Virus record (IMG/VR): IMGVR_UViG_3300026519_000016
Span: 1-50,531 of that record
Source of the DNA: a virus
Length of the DNA stretch: 50,531 bases
Strand: one strand, 5' to 3'
Both the position numbers and the translations under genes were made by a program. Each line of letters opens with the position of its first letter. The first letter of the stretch is position 1. The notes below the pieces were generated by a model. The model made no database searches. It had not been told where the DNA came from and saw nothing but the letters and a program-made list of their open reading frames with translations. Positions 42,227 through 50,416 of the stretch are shown one piece after another.

Positions 42227-43645
42227 ATGAGCAACGAAATGTTTGAAAATTGGTCGGAGACCAAAGCCGCATTACTGGAAGGGTTGGCCGCTAATAAACA
42301 GAAGGTAGTAGCACCTTTGTTGGAAAATCAGAAGAAACATATGATTAATGAAGCGGCGGCAGCCGGTTCTACACAGGCACATGATATTGCAGGTTTCCGC
42401 AAAATCTTGATCCCAATGATTCGACGTATTATTCCTGGCACCATTGCTACTGAGTTGGTTGGTGTTCAGCCTATGGCTAACCCCGTTGGGTTGGTTTACA
42501 CTCTGCGTTATCGTTATGCCGAAGCCGTGGCGGGAACAACACATCCTAATCCTCTTGGATTACCTGCGCCTATTGCTGTTGATGATGAAGTGTTTGGTAA
42601 TGCTTCACCGATTCGTCAATGGTATTCTTCTGGTGCGGGTGCTGTTAATCCGGCTGAAGATCAAGCCGCTGGTGCTTCTGGGTTGGGTTCCGCTGGACAA
42701 GCTGGTACTGCGGATATTGATGGTGTCAATTCTAGTGGTCTGGCGTGGCCTTCCGCATTGACCGCTGGTACGGGTACTGGTGCTAATGCTGGTGCTAATC
42801 AAATACTTGGTGGTTCAGGTTCTTTCATTGAAGGTTCCGGTGGTCGTAAGATGACCATGGATGTTGTGTCGCAAGCGGTTGAAGCTGGTTCGCGTAAACT
42901 GCAAGCTGGTTGGACTATCGAAGCTATGCAAGATTTGAATGCACAACATGGTCTTGATCTTGAATCTGAAATGACTCAGGCACTTTCTGCTGAAATTGTG
43001 CAAGAAATTGATCAGGAAATCATCACCGACCTGTTGGCACTTGCCGGTACTGTTGAAACATTTGATGGTGCTGGTGCTGGTACGTATGGTACCGGTGGTA
43101 GCTACACACCGGCGTTTGTTGGTGATCGCTTGTCCAACCTTGGTATCATAATCAATCGTGTTGCTAATGAAATAGCACGTAAGACACGCCGTGGTGCTGG
43201 CAACTTTGTTGTTGTTTCACCAATGATCGTTTCTATTCTTCAGTCCGCTGCTAAATCAGTATTTGCACCCGCAGTTGAAGGAGCATTTAAAGGTCCAAAC
43301 AACACCATGTTGGTTGGAACGTTAAATGGTACGATTAAAGTGTACAGCTACTTGTGGAATCAATCAGGTGCTAACCTCGATCTTGGTGTTGTTCAGCCGG
43401 GTAATGATGACACGATTCTTGTTGGATATAAAGGCGGAAATGGGGAAACGGATACTGGTTATTTCTACTGTCCTTACATCCCATTGATGTCTTCTGGTGT
43501 GGTTGTTAATCCAACTACGTTCCAACCAGTTGTTAGTTTGATGACCCGTTATGGTAAAGCTATCTTTAGTGATACGGCTACATCATTGGGAAATAGTGCC
43601 GACTACTACGGCAAAATCAATGTCCTTAATTTGGACTTGACTTAA
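42227..43645 (+). CDS. 23: Major capsid protein gp23
   Basis: This 472-residue HK97-fold capsid subunit (T4 gp23 has 521) shows GFRKILIPMIRRIIPGTIAT, LVGVQPMANPVGLVYTLRYR and the conserved C-terminal GNFVVVSPMIVSILQSA and PYIPLMSSGVVVNPTTFQP blocks. As in T4, the N-terminal helical segment (about 60 residues) is expected to be removed by gp21. It has no late promoter of its own directly upstream, so it is probably transcribed with gp22. AGGGAG precedes the ATG. A strong terminator follows. Confidence 0.96.
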   Translation: MSNEMFENWSETKAALLEGLAANKQKVVAPLLENQKKHMINEAAAAGSTQAHDIAGFRKILIPMIRRIIPGTIATELVGVQPMANPVGLVYTLRYRYAEAVAGTTHPNPLGLPAPIAVDDEVFGNASPIRQWYSSGAGAVNPAEDQAAGASGLGSAGQAGTADIDGVNSSGLAWPSALTAGTGTGANAGANQILGGSGSFIEGSGGRKMTMDVVSQAVEAGSRKLQAGWTIEAMQDLNAQHGLDLESEMTQALSAEIVQEIDQEIITDLLALAGTVETFDGAGAGTYGTGGSYTPAFVGDRLSNLGIIINRVANEIARKTRRGAGNFVVVSPMIVSILQSAAKSVFAPAVEGAFKGPNNTMLVGTLNGTIKVYSYLWNQSGANLDLGVVQPGNDDTILVGYKGGNGETDTGYFYCPYIPLMSSGVVVNPTTFQPVVSLMTRYGKAIFSDTATSLGNSADYYGKINVLNLDLT

Positions 43646-43666
43646 TCTTTAATTAGAAGGTAGTAT

Positions 43667-43693
43667 AAAGCCCCGTTTTACGGGGCTTTTTTT
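43667..43693 (+). terminator. Strong rho-independent terminator after gene 23
   Basis: AAAGCCCCG and CGGGGCTTT pair around TTTTA and are followed by a T-run. It lies 21 nt after the gp23 stop and is the clearest terminator in the window. Confidence 0.93.
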
Positions 43694-43721
43694 GTATGCG
43701 TGGGGAACTATAGTGTATAAT
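43692..43721 (+). promoter_or_regulatory. Possible sigma70 promoter for the endonuclease pair
   Basis: TTGTAT (43692-43697), an 18-nt spacer and TATAAT (43716-43721) lie 45 nt before the ATG at 43766, just past the gp23 terminator. Confidence 0.4.
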
Positions 43722-43765
43722 ACGATGTCTGTATATTATATCAAAAATTTTATGATGGAAACATA

Positions 43766-45418
43766 ATGCCAAAACAAGGCGAATATGATAATACATATCC
43801 CGATAAATTAAAAAATATCGGAATCACATTACTTGAACCATTTAAAGGTTCAAAAAAGCACCATTTAATGCAGTGTGACTTCTGTTCATTTGAATGGACC
43901 GCAACCCCTAAATCAAAAATACAAAATTATAAAATACATAATATGAAAGGTTGCCCGGAATGTACAAAAAAACAAAGATATTCATCGTCAAGAGAATCTA
44001 ATCTTAAGCGTCTAAAAGATAGGGGAATTGAAATTTTAACGGAAGGGTATGATGGTAGACGTAGTGTCGGTGATGGTGATACCACATATAAAAAAATAAC
44101 AGTTAAAAATCTAAAATGTGGTCATGTATTTCAATGTTCACCACAAAATTTACTTGGAGCGGAAACAGAATGTGGTGTGTGTGGACCATCCAAGCGAGCG
44201 GTTCCATTAACGGTATATACTAAGGAAAATTCTAAAAAATGGCAACAAACCGCAAGTGAATGGCAAAAATATCGTCAAAAAGCACATGCACTAACACGTA
44301 TTACGTATTCGGAACATAACCAACGCATAAACCCACATAAATACATACGTGGTAAAGCAGGTATTAAAGGCGCGTATCAACTTGACCATATTGTTTCCAT
44401 TCGATTTTGTTTCGATAATGATATACCACTTGAAGTATGTGCGCATCATACTAATCTACAAATGCTTAAATGGGAAGATAATATTGGGTCAAAACATACA
44501 ATAAAAGGAACACTTCCTTATATTTTTTTACAATATATTGATTCGGGTAAAAGACTTATATTATTTGCTAATGACATAAATGATAAGGTATTTCATTCAG
44601 GTGCTGAATTATTTAAAAATATAGATGGAGTAGTACTGACAATATATGATGCCACTACTAATGTTGGTATTTTACTTATTCCGTATGATAAATCATATGC
44701 AAATATGAAAATCGCACATCATGGAAGAAAACTAATGATTGCAAAGGGTATTAGACCGTTTATTATTTTTGAGGATGAACTTAATAATAATATCATTATT
44801 AATAAAATTAGACATTATATTGGTATTAGTACTGCTGACATTCCGCGTATACATGCACGTAAATGCTCTATTCGTCAGATATCTAAGGAAGCAAAGGCAT
44901 TGTTTCTTAATGAACATCATATTCAAGGGTCTATTGGTGCAACGTATTCATATGGTGCATTTTACGGTGATAAATTAATGGCGGTAATGACGTTTGGTAA
45001 GCCACGGGTATTACTTGGATATAATACAAAGAAAAGCAACACCGAATTTATAATATGGGAACTATCTAGGTTTGCCACCAATACTAAATATAGAATTCCT
45101 GGAATTGCAAGTAAACTACTCGAATATTTCAAGAAGCACAATGAATGGAATCGAATAATAAGCTATGCAGACAAAAGATGGAGTACGGGAAACCTGTATA
45201 ATGTGTTAGGTTTTACTATGGAAAAATCAAATAAACCTGATTATTTTTATGTTATTGACGGGAAGCGTAAACATCGTTGGAACTATAGAAAGGATATATT
45301 AAAAAGAACCTTGCCTAATTATGATCCAATGCTAACAGAATATCAAAATATGACAAATGCAGGACATTGGCGAATATGGGATTGTGGTACTTATAGATTC
45401 ATATTGGATAATATATAA
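43766..45418 (+). CDS. Homing endonuclease, HNH type, with fossil EDxHD region
   Basis: This 550-residue protein has N-terminal zinc-ribbon modules (CDFC...CPEC, then CGHVF...CGVC), and an HNH-type nuclease at about 204-245 (YQLDHIVSIRFCF, NLQMLKWEDN). A segment at about 290-345 (VVLTIYDATTNVGILLIPYD ... FIIFEDE) aligns in layout with the EDxHD nuclease of its relatives but has lost the E-N-G-x-Y-W-H core. The shared C-terminal domain follows (LMAVMTFG...WELSRF...GIASKLLEYF...SYADKRWSTGNLYNVLGF). GGAAAC precedes the ATG. It ends 19 bp before a second endonuclease gene. Confidence 0.83.
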   Translation: MPKQGEYDNTYPDKLKNIGITLLEPFKGSKKHHLMQCDFCSFEWTATPKSKIQNYKIHNMKGCPECTKKQRYSSSRESNLKRLKDRGIEILTEGYDGRRSVGDGDTTYKKITVKNLKCGHVFQCSPQNLLGAETECGVCGPSKRAVPLTVYTKENSKKWQQTASEWQKYRQKAHALTRITYSEHNQRINPHKYIRGKAGIKGAYQLDHIVSIRFCFDNDIPLEVCAHHTNLQMLKWEDNIGSKHTIKGTLPYIFLQYIDSGKRLILFANDINDKVFHSGAELFKNIDGVVLTIYDATTNVGILLIPYDKSYANMKIAHHGRKLMIAKGIRPFIIFEDELNNNIIINKIRHYIGISTADIPRIHARKCSIRQISKEAKALFLNEHHIQGSIGATYSYGAFYGDKLMAVMTFGKPRVLLGYNTKKSNTEFIIWELSRFATNTKYRIPGIASKLLEYFKKHNEWNRIISYADKRWSTGNLYNVLGFTMEKSNKPDYFYVIDGKRKHRWNYRKDILKRTLPNYDPMLTEYQNMTNAGHWRIWDCGTYRFILDNI

Positions 45419-45437
45419 TATTATGTTATAATATTAT

Positions 45438-47258
45438 ATGCCTGCAAAGAAATCAAAAGAACAAGTTCTTTTAGAATTAGAAGAACGAAATCGAAGTAAT
45501 CCGATTATTGTGCCCGTTGACAATAATTTTGTATACCATAATACTAATCAGAAAATAGACTGGAAATGTACGGAAAATCATGTATTTAACACTACTTTTA
45601 AGAATATATTGAAAGGACATGGTTGTAAAAAATGCGGAAGGTTGTTAGTTGGTGTTAAAAATCAAAAGTCAAAATCATTATTATTAAAAAGGTTATCCAA
45701 TAGAAATACCAAATATCCAGATAAATTGGTTAAAATAAAAAATATCGATGATTATACCGGAATGACTAAACCCTTGACATGGATTTGTACCAAGGGACAT
45801 GAATGGAATACCACACCGAAATCGGTGTTATTATCCGGTAGTTATTGTAGAAAATGTGCGGATCAAAAAAATGCGGATAATCAACGACTTACGCAAAATA
45901 ATATTCTTGAAAAAATAAAAGAACATAATACGCAACACCCAACTAAAGTTGTTCATCTTAATTCATTAACTAATTATATTAATAATAAATCAAAGGTATC
46001 ATTTCAATGTGATAATGGACATATATGGTCAACGCCACTTGGTTTTATTATAGATTCACATGTTGGATGTCCAACATGTGCCCGTGCGGGTTATTCACTT
46101 AAAGCAATTGAATGGTTAACCGATATATCAAATAAGAATGGTATTGAAATTCAACATGCAATGAACGGTGGTGAGTATTTGATTCCTGGTTCAAATTACC
46201 GTGCGGATGGATATTGCGTAGCGACCAATACCATATATGAGTTTCATGGTGATATTTACCATGGTAATCCCATGTTATTTTCACGTAATGATATTAGTGA
46301 AATTGATAATACCAAAACGTATGGTGAATTATATGATAATACATTAATGAAGGAACAGTTTATTCGTGATAATGGGTATAATCTTGTGGTGTTGTGGGAA
46401 TCGGAATATGATAGCACCTTAAAACATACACAACAATTACAACAAATTATTGATTTTATTACTACATATAATATTAATATAGTGGTTACCTCAGAATATG
46501 ATATTTTATTACCAGACCTTAAAATTGCTATTAACTATAGAAGTCTTGTCTTACATACACATAATAAACTTGGTGATATGGAATATCATAAACGGTATCA
46601 TACCCAAGCAACTGAACACAATATTCGGCTTATTACAATCTTTTCACATGAATGGAAATATAGTAAAACAAAAGTAAAAGACACACTTAGGTACGTATTA
46701 GGTCATGCTGAACGTGGGGTTGCGGCCAGACACACTACTATACGTGAAATAGAATGGTCCGAGTGTAAATTATTTCTGAATAAATTTCATTTATTAAATG
46801 CGGGGGCTGCTACGGTAATATGCCTTGGTGCCTTTTATAATGAAACCCTTATTGCGGTAATGACATTTGGTAAACCACCGCGTGAGCAAGGCACAGTAGC
46901 GCATTATGAAATGACACGCTTCGTTACTGATAAAAAAACGCATCCTGGTTTAGGTTCTAAGATGTTTAAACATGCTACTACGAATTATGAGTTAAACGAA
47001 GTTATTGCATTTGTTGATAAACGGTGGTTTGCAGGTAATTTCAAAGTATTGTCTGGATTTACCGTAATGGCAGAAACCAAACCAACCTTGTGGTATACGG
47101 ATGGTAAGAAGTTATTTAATAGACGATTCATTACACGTAAACGCCTGATATCTGAATTAGATGCTCCACCTAATTCAACAAAAGATACAATGTTATTGTC
47201 ATTGGGATATCAAACAATGTACGATTGTGGAAAAATTAAAATGGTATGGACTAAATAA
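45438..47258 (+). CDS. Homing endonuclease with zinc-ribbon repeats, new nuclease and fossil EDxHD domain
   Basis: This 606-residue protein has three zinc-ribbon repeats of the W.C..gH.W...GC..C type (about 30-70, 95-140 and 175-215). A Vsr-like nuclease (YRADGYCVATNTIYEFHGDI, YHG, LVVLWESEY) spans about 254-330. A second, degenerate EDxHD copy at about 351-405 reads YDILLPDLKIAINYRSLVLH, where the catalytic Glu and WH of its relatives are replaced, although ITIFSHEW remains. The shared C-terminal domain has PGLGSKMFKHA and VIAFVDKRWFAG. It closely follows the gene at 43766 and lacks a clear ribosome site. Confidence 0.83.
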   Translation: MPAKKSKEQVLLELEERNRSNPIIVPVDNNFVYHNTNQKIDWKCTENHVFNTTFKNILKGHGCKKCGRLLVGVKNQKSKSLLLKRLSNRNTKYPDKLVKIKNIDDYTGMTKPLTWICTKGHEWNTTPKSVLLSGSYCRKCADQKNADNQRLTQNNILEKIKEHNTQHPTKVVHLNSLTNYINNKSKVSFQCDNGHIWSTPLGFIIDSHVGCPTCARAGYSLKAIEWLTDISNKNGIEIQHAMNGGEYLIPGSNYRADGYCVATNTIYEFHGDIYHGNPMLFSRNDISEIDNTKTYGELYDNTLMKEQFIRDNGYNLVVLWESEYDSTLKHTQQLQQIIDFITTYNINIVVTSEYDILLPDLKIAINYRSLVLHTHNKLGDMEYHKRYHTQATEHNIRLITIFSHEWKYSKTKVKDTLRYVLGHAERGVAARHTTIREIEWSECKLFLNKFHLLNAGAATVICLGAFYNETLIAVMTFGKPPREQGTVAHYEMTRFVTDKKTHPGLGSKMFKHATTNYELNEVIAFVDKRWFAGNFKVLSGFTVMAETKPTLWYTDGKKLFNRRFITRKRLISELDAPPNSTKDTMLLSLGYQTMYDCGKIKMVWTK

Positions 47259-47277
47259 TCCAGATGATTTGACGATC

Positions 47278-47299
47278 ATATTTCGGCAACTTAGATAAA
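47278..47299 (-). mobile_element. Possible degenerate IS200/IS605 left-end scar
   Basis: The minus strand reads TTTATCTAAGTTGCCGAAATA, two changes from the family left end. A TTGCTGATTT...CGTTTCAA stretch at about 47333-47361 resembles a right end. No hairpin of the usual form remains, so the call is weak. Confidence 0.35.
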
Positions 47300-47301
47300 T
47301 A
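47294..47301 (+). promoter_or_regulatory. Late-promoter-like GATAAATA
   Basis: GATAAATA lies 74 nt before the endolysin ATG and overlaps the left-end-like scar, so the IS end may have supplied a late promoter. Confidence 0.4.
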
Positions 47302-47375
47302 ATAGATATTCATAACTAAAAACAAGATTAGACTTGCTGATTTAGCAGCGAACGTTTCAATTACAGGGATTTGGT

Positions 47376-48152
47376 ATGCTTAATACAGAACAAATAGTAT
47401 TTTTACAAAACGGATTAAATGTCCATCATAATAGTAATCTTATGGTGGATGGAATTGATGGTCCAGCAACAAAGTCTGCGGTAGAAGATGCATGTGTAGT
47501 TAGTGATACTTGGACAATGCTGCGACGATATATAGGAACACTACAATATTACATAAGCACTATGGGGTATGATATTGGACAAATAGATGGCTATTGGGGA
47601 CAGATAACCGATAGTGTTTTTGATGATATAATGGATGCACAGAATCAAAAATCAAAATTTATACGCCCGGATGATATGGCTTTAACTGGTTGGCCCTCCG
47701 CAACGACGGATGCACTAATTAATTTCTATGGTAAACCTGGAACCGGTCACGGGAAGGTAAATAGTCCGTATCCATTGAAGTTAGCATGGGATACTAATAC
47801 AACCATTAATCGTTTCACCGCACATTCTAAAATAGTAACATCCGTAGAAACCATATTAGGTAATGTATTATCCCACTATGGTATTGATGAAATAAAACGT
47901 TTGAAATTGGATATGTGGGGTGGGTGTTTCAATAATCGTAAAATGCGGGGGGGAAGCCGACTTTCAACACATGCGTTTGCGTGTGCTATAGATTGGAATC
48001 CCGCCGAAAATAGACTTAGGCAGAATAGTAAAACGGCAGTTTTTGCACGGCCTGAATATGATAAATGGTGGGAATTCTGGGAAGCCGAAGGTGGATTATC
48101 ATTAGGTAGGTCAAAGGACTTCGATTGGATGCACGTTCAATTTACGTTATAA
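47376..48152 (+). CDS. Endolysin: peptidoglycan-binding domain plus M15 zinc peptidase
   Basis: This 258-residue protein probably cleaves peptide cross-links of the host wall at lysis. The first 90 residues hold two peptidoglycan-binding-like repeats (LNVHHNSNLMVDGIDGPATK and MGYDIGQIDGYWGQITDSVF). The peptidase has the zinc motif SxHxxGxxxD-like STHAFACAID (H199, D206) and a terminal DWMHVQF with H253, typical of M15 L-Ala-D-Glu or D-Ala-D-Ala peptidases. No signal peptide is seen, so a holin would be needed. The start has only a weak AGGGA. A virion-associated role is also possible. Confidence 0.85.
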   Translation: MLNTEQIVFLQNGLNVHHNSNLMVDGIDGPATKSAVEDACVVSDTWTMLRRYIGTLQYYISTMGYDIGQIDGYWGQITDSVFDDIMDAQNQKSKFIRPDDMALTGWPSATTDALINFYGKPGTGHGKVNSPYPLKLAWDTNTTINRFTAHSKIVTSVETILGNVLSHYGIDEIKRLKLDMWGGCFNNRKMRGGSRLSTHAFACAIDWNPAENRLRQNSKTAVFARPEYDKWWEFWEAEGGLSLGRSKDFDWMHVQFTL

Positions 48153-48155
48153 ATA
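48148..48155 (+). promoter_or_regulatory. T4-type late promoter TATAAATA overlapping the endolysin stop
   Basis: An exact TATAAATA contains the TAA stop of the endolysin gene (48150-48152) and lies 44 nt before the ATG at 48200. Confidence 0.65.
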
Positions 48156-48199
48156 GTCGGTAAGTGATAAATATTAAATATATAATTTTGGAGAACCAT

Positions 48200-48583
48200 A
48201 TGTTACTTGAGCAAATTAAAGGCATTTCTATTGATGCTGAATTAATGGAAGAATACAACGCACTTGAAGAAATGAGCACAAGTATTTTAAACCAAATATC
48301 TGTTTTATTAGAACGTTCACATGATGAAATGGGTGATGTATTATCTGGTGCAAATAAAATGCCAGCGCCGGGTAAAGTAGAAGTAGAAGGCGGACTGGAA
48401 TCAATAATGGCAGGGATGGATCAAGTCATGAATCAAATGGATGCAGCGAAGCGTGCCATGGGTCTTGTTAATAAACTGGCAGATAGCAAAACCAGAACTG
48501 TTAATAAAAGTCGTGTCATGGGCAATATGAATAGAATTCGCGGAAATATTAGACGGATTGAAAAGCTACTTGCCGCATTGTGA
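48200..48583 (+). CDS. Unknown helical protein behind a late promoter
   Basis: This is 127 residues from ATG 48200, chosen for the GGAG 6 nt upstream over an earlier frame start at 48164. It is helical and Met-rich (EEMSTSILNQISVLLERSHD, MAGMDQVMNQMDAAKRAMG), with a basic C-terminus (NRIRGNIRRIEKLL). The exact late promoter suggests a structural or assembly role. No family is recognised. A strong hairpin ends the unit. Confidence 0.65.
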   Translation: MLLEQIKGISIDAELMEEYNALEEMSTSILNQISVLLERSHDEMGDVLSGANKMPAPGKVEVEGGLESIMAGMDQVMNQMDAAKRAMGLVNKLADSKTRTVNKSRVMGNMNRIRGNIRRIEKLLAAL

Positions 48584-48589
48584 TAAAAC

Positions 48590-48631
48590 AGAAGTGCCGG
48601 TAAATAGTTATCACTATTTACCGGCACTTCT
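48590..48631. terminator. Bidirectional 18-bp hairpin
   Basis: AGAAGTGCCGGTAAATAG (48590-48607) pairs perfectly with 48614-48631 around TTATCA. It lies between convergent genes ending at 48583 and 48640. Confidence 0.8.
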
Positions 48632-48639
48632 CCGCTTTC

Positions 48640-48852
48640 CTATTTAAAAAGCATTCCACGTGATAACAATACCGCTCGTGCATTGTTATGGAACTTCTGC
48701 ATATTGCAATTCTCCAGAACGTCTTTTAGATCACTACTGGTCATGGTATATCCTGACTTACCAGTTTTCCGCGTTCCAATCAAGTGTTTCCGCCCTTCAT
48801 TAACCACGCGAAAACTGTTTCCATTCTTTTCTTTCTTACGACCCTTTGGCAT
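48640..48852 (-). CDS. Unknown small basic protein
   Basis: This is 70 residues from ATG 48852, preferred because GGAG lies 8 nt upstream; a longer frame begins at 48906. It is very basic (MPKGRKKEKNGNSFRVV, GRKHLIGTRKTGKSGYTMTS) and may bind nucleic acid. No defined domain was recognised. It is the only minus-strand gene facing the late unit ending at 48583. Confidence 0.6.
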   Translation of the reverse strand: MPKGRKKEKNGNSFRVVNEGRKHLIGTRKTGKSGYTMTSSDLKDVLENCNMQKFHNNARAVLLSRGMLFK

Positions 48853-48943
48853 TTTATTATCTCCATAAATTAAAAAGTAATCCAATATACATTGGTCTGA
48901 TAGCATAACATATTATCGTTAAAAATCAAGTAATACGTTATAG

Positions 48944-49441
48944 CTAACCTACCAGTGATGAATATGTACATTTTTTAAATATTGGGGATTGATGTGGGTC
49001 AACACCTTCGTATGGCGTATCATCCAGATACATGACTAAATGGATTAATTCATGAAAGGTTGTTTCTAATACCTGTTCATTCGACCGTTTTGACAGCGGT
49101 GAGTATATCAGTATCGTATATTTAATCCCGGTTAAGCTTAATCGTGCCCTGAATAGACCGGTTGCTTTAACATCTTCGCCCTTAACATTTATACCATCTA
49201 TAATAGTATCAATAAATTTTATAGTTACCGTGGCGGTATATATCCTTTCCGCCACGCATTCCGACACAATATTATATATTTGATTCAGTGCTTTATTTGT
49301 AAGTTGTCTGGTATTTGGATCAGCGGTAATGTTGGTGGATAGTGCCATAGGGTTTGGCGTGCGGGATGCTATTGACATAATAATAATCAATACCGCCATT
49401 ATTACGAAACAAATAAACACTTTATTTTGAGAATTTTGCAT
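48944..49441 (-). CDS. Membrane-anchored putative zinc metalloprotease (HExxH)
   Basis: This 165-residue protein has an N-terminal hydrophobic anchor (VFICFVIMAVLIIIMSIA, about 8-25). The C-terminal HELIH (H130, E131, H134) is followed by DPHQSPIF with H150, a layout like zincin metallopeptidases with a third ligand 16 residues later. The central part is a small alpha/beta region. GGTGG precedes the ATG. It is exported or anchored facing the periplasm, near the endolysin. It could be a wall or protein peptidase; no precise family is claimed. The next gene on the strand upstream is also exported. Confidence 0.65.
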   Translation of the reverse strand: MQNSQNKVFICFVIMAVLIIIMSIASRTPNPMALSTNITADPNTRQLTNKALNQIYNIVSECVAERIYTATVTIKFIDTIIDGINVKGEDVKATGLFRARLSLTGIKYTILIYSPLSKRSNEQVLETTFHELIHLVMYLDDTPYEGVDPHQSPIFKKCTYSSLVG

Positions 49442-49514
49442 GTAACCACCATATTAATAAACAATATTATAATATGTCATAATATATCATAGTATTGGGG
49501 CTATTGCAATTAAA

Positions 49515-49898
49515 CTATGATTCTATCCATAAGCGATCAATAAATAGTTTTTTGTACTGTATATCATTGACTTCTAATATTATTCCAAGTACTCGGTCAG
49601 GATTGGGGGATGGTGGCGAATGTATTATATAAATAAGTATTACAGCGTTGTGATTATTGGTTAACAATGTTGATAATAATACGTTTTTTACGTCATATAC
49701 GATATTATTAATACCATTTGCGGTAACATATTTACCTTCATTTACTATATTAATAACAAGTCTTATGATCGGCACATTGTTGTGTAGTTTACTTTCAATT
49801 GAAGTAATATTATACACTAATGGTGGTAATATGTTGGTGGCATTCGCACTGTTGGTAAATGACATCGCTAATATTATTGCTGCAAATATTTTAATCAT
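49515..49898 (-). CDS. Unknown secreted protein next to the IS element
   Basis: This is 127 residues from ATG 49898, chosen because AGAGG lies upstream. Frames starting at 49922 would begin inside the IS left end. A clear signal peptide, MIKIFAAIILAMSFTNSANA, is followed by a beta-rich mature domain (IIRLVINIVNEGKYVTANG, NAVILIYIIH). No family is recognised. The IS element lies only 16 bp upstream, so its promoter may have been displaced. It is paired with the anchored HExxH protein on the same strand. Confidence 0.6.
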   Translation of the reverse strand: MIKIFAAIILAMSFTNSANATNILPPLVYNITSIESKLHNNVPIIRLVINIVNEGKYVTANGINNIVYDVKNVLLSTLLTNNHNAVILIYIIHSPPSPNPDRVLGIILEVNDIQYKKLFIDRLWIES

Positions 49899-49914
49899 GT
49901 TGATTACCTCTTTT

Positions 49915-50394
49915 TTATCCAAGTTGCCGGAATACCACTTCCAAATTCAGCTTGCTGAATTTGGAAGTGGATGGATAGGCACCATTAGGACGATCTTGCT
50001 TTTGTATATATCGCTTTAATATTTCAATTGGAGCACCACCTACCGATATTAAACAATATGATTTGCTCCATAATACCGGTTTCCAATAATATTTAGAAAA
50101 ATGACACCTAAATTCTTGTCTTAGATATCTGCTACTAACCGATTTTAAAATATTTACTAATTTAGATGGTTGGATGTCGGGCCGAATGCGTAATAATACA
50201 TGAATATGGTCAACTTCACCATTAAACTCAACGATAGTACATTTCTGCTTCACTATTACCGTTTTGAATATATTTTCCAGTCGTATTAGTATTTCGTCAT
50301 TAAAACAACGTCTCCTATATTTTGTAACTAATATTAGGTGAAATTGTATATTAAATACACAATGATTAAGTGAATTTAGTTTTTGACTTGACAT
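49915..50394 (-). CDS. tnpA: TnpA, Y1 HUH single-strand transposase
   Basis: This 159-residue REP/IS200-type transposase excises and inserts single-stranded IS DNA by recognising end hairpins. The HUH motif is H63-I-H65 in GEVDHIHVLLRI. The nucleophile is Y129 in KRYIQKQ, with the Gln that often helps bind metal. The opening HCVFNIQFHLILVTKYRR is typical. The last 22 residues (AYPSTSKFSKLNLEVVFRQLG) are encoded by the left-end hairpin itself, and the TAA stop is the outermost TTA of the element. It appears intact. The starts of tnpA and tnpB are 22 bp apart. Confidence 0.93.
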   Translation of the reverse strand: MSSQKLNSLNHCVFNIQFHLILVTKYRRRCFNDEILIRLENIFKTVIVKQKCTIVEFNGEVDHIHVLLRIRPDIQPSKLVNILKSVSSRYLRQEFRCHFSKYYWKPVLWSKSYCLISVGGAPIEILKRYIQKQDRPNGAYPSTSKFSKLNLEVVFRQLG

Positions 50395-50410
50395 TTAACT
50401 ATGCTATCAT
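50383..50410 (+). promoter_or_regulatory. Possible tnpB promoter
   Basis: TTGACT (50383-50388) and TATCAT (50405-50410) have a 16-nt spacer and lie just before the tnpB ATG at 50417; an overlapping TTGACA lies at 50388. The same block is kept in the deletion derivative at 3308-3340. If used, the message would be nearly leaderless. Confidence 0.35.
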
Positions 50411-50416
50411 AACTAT

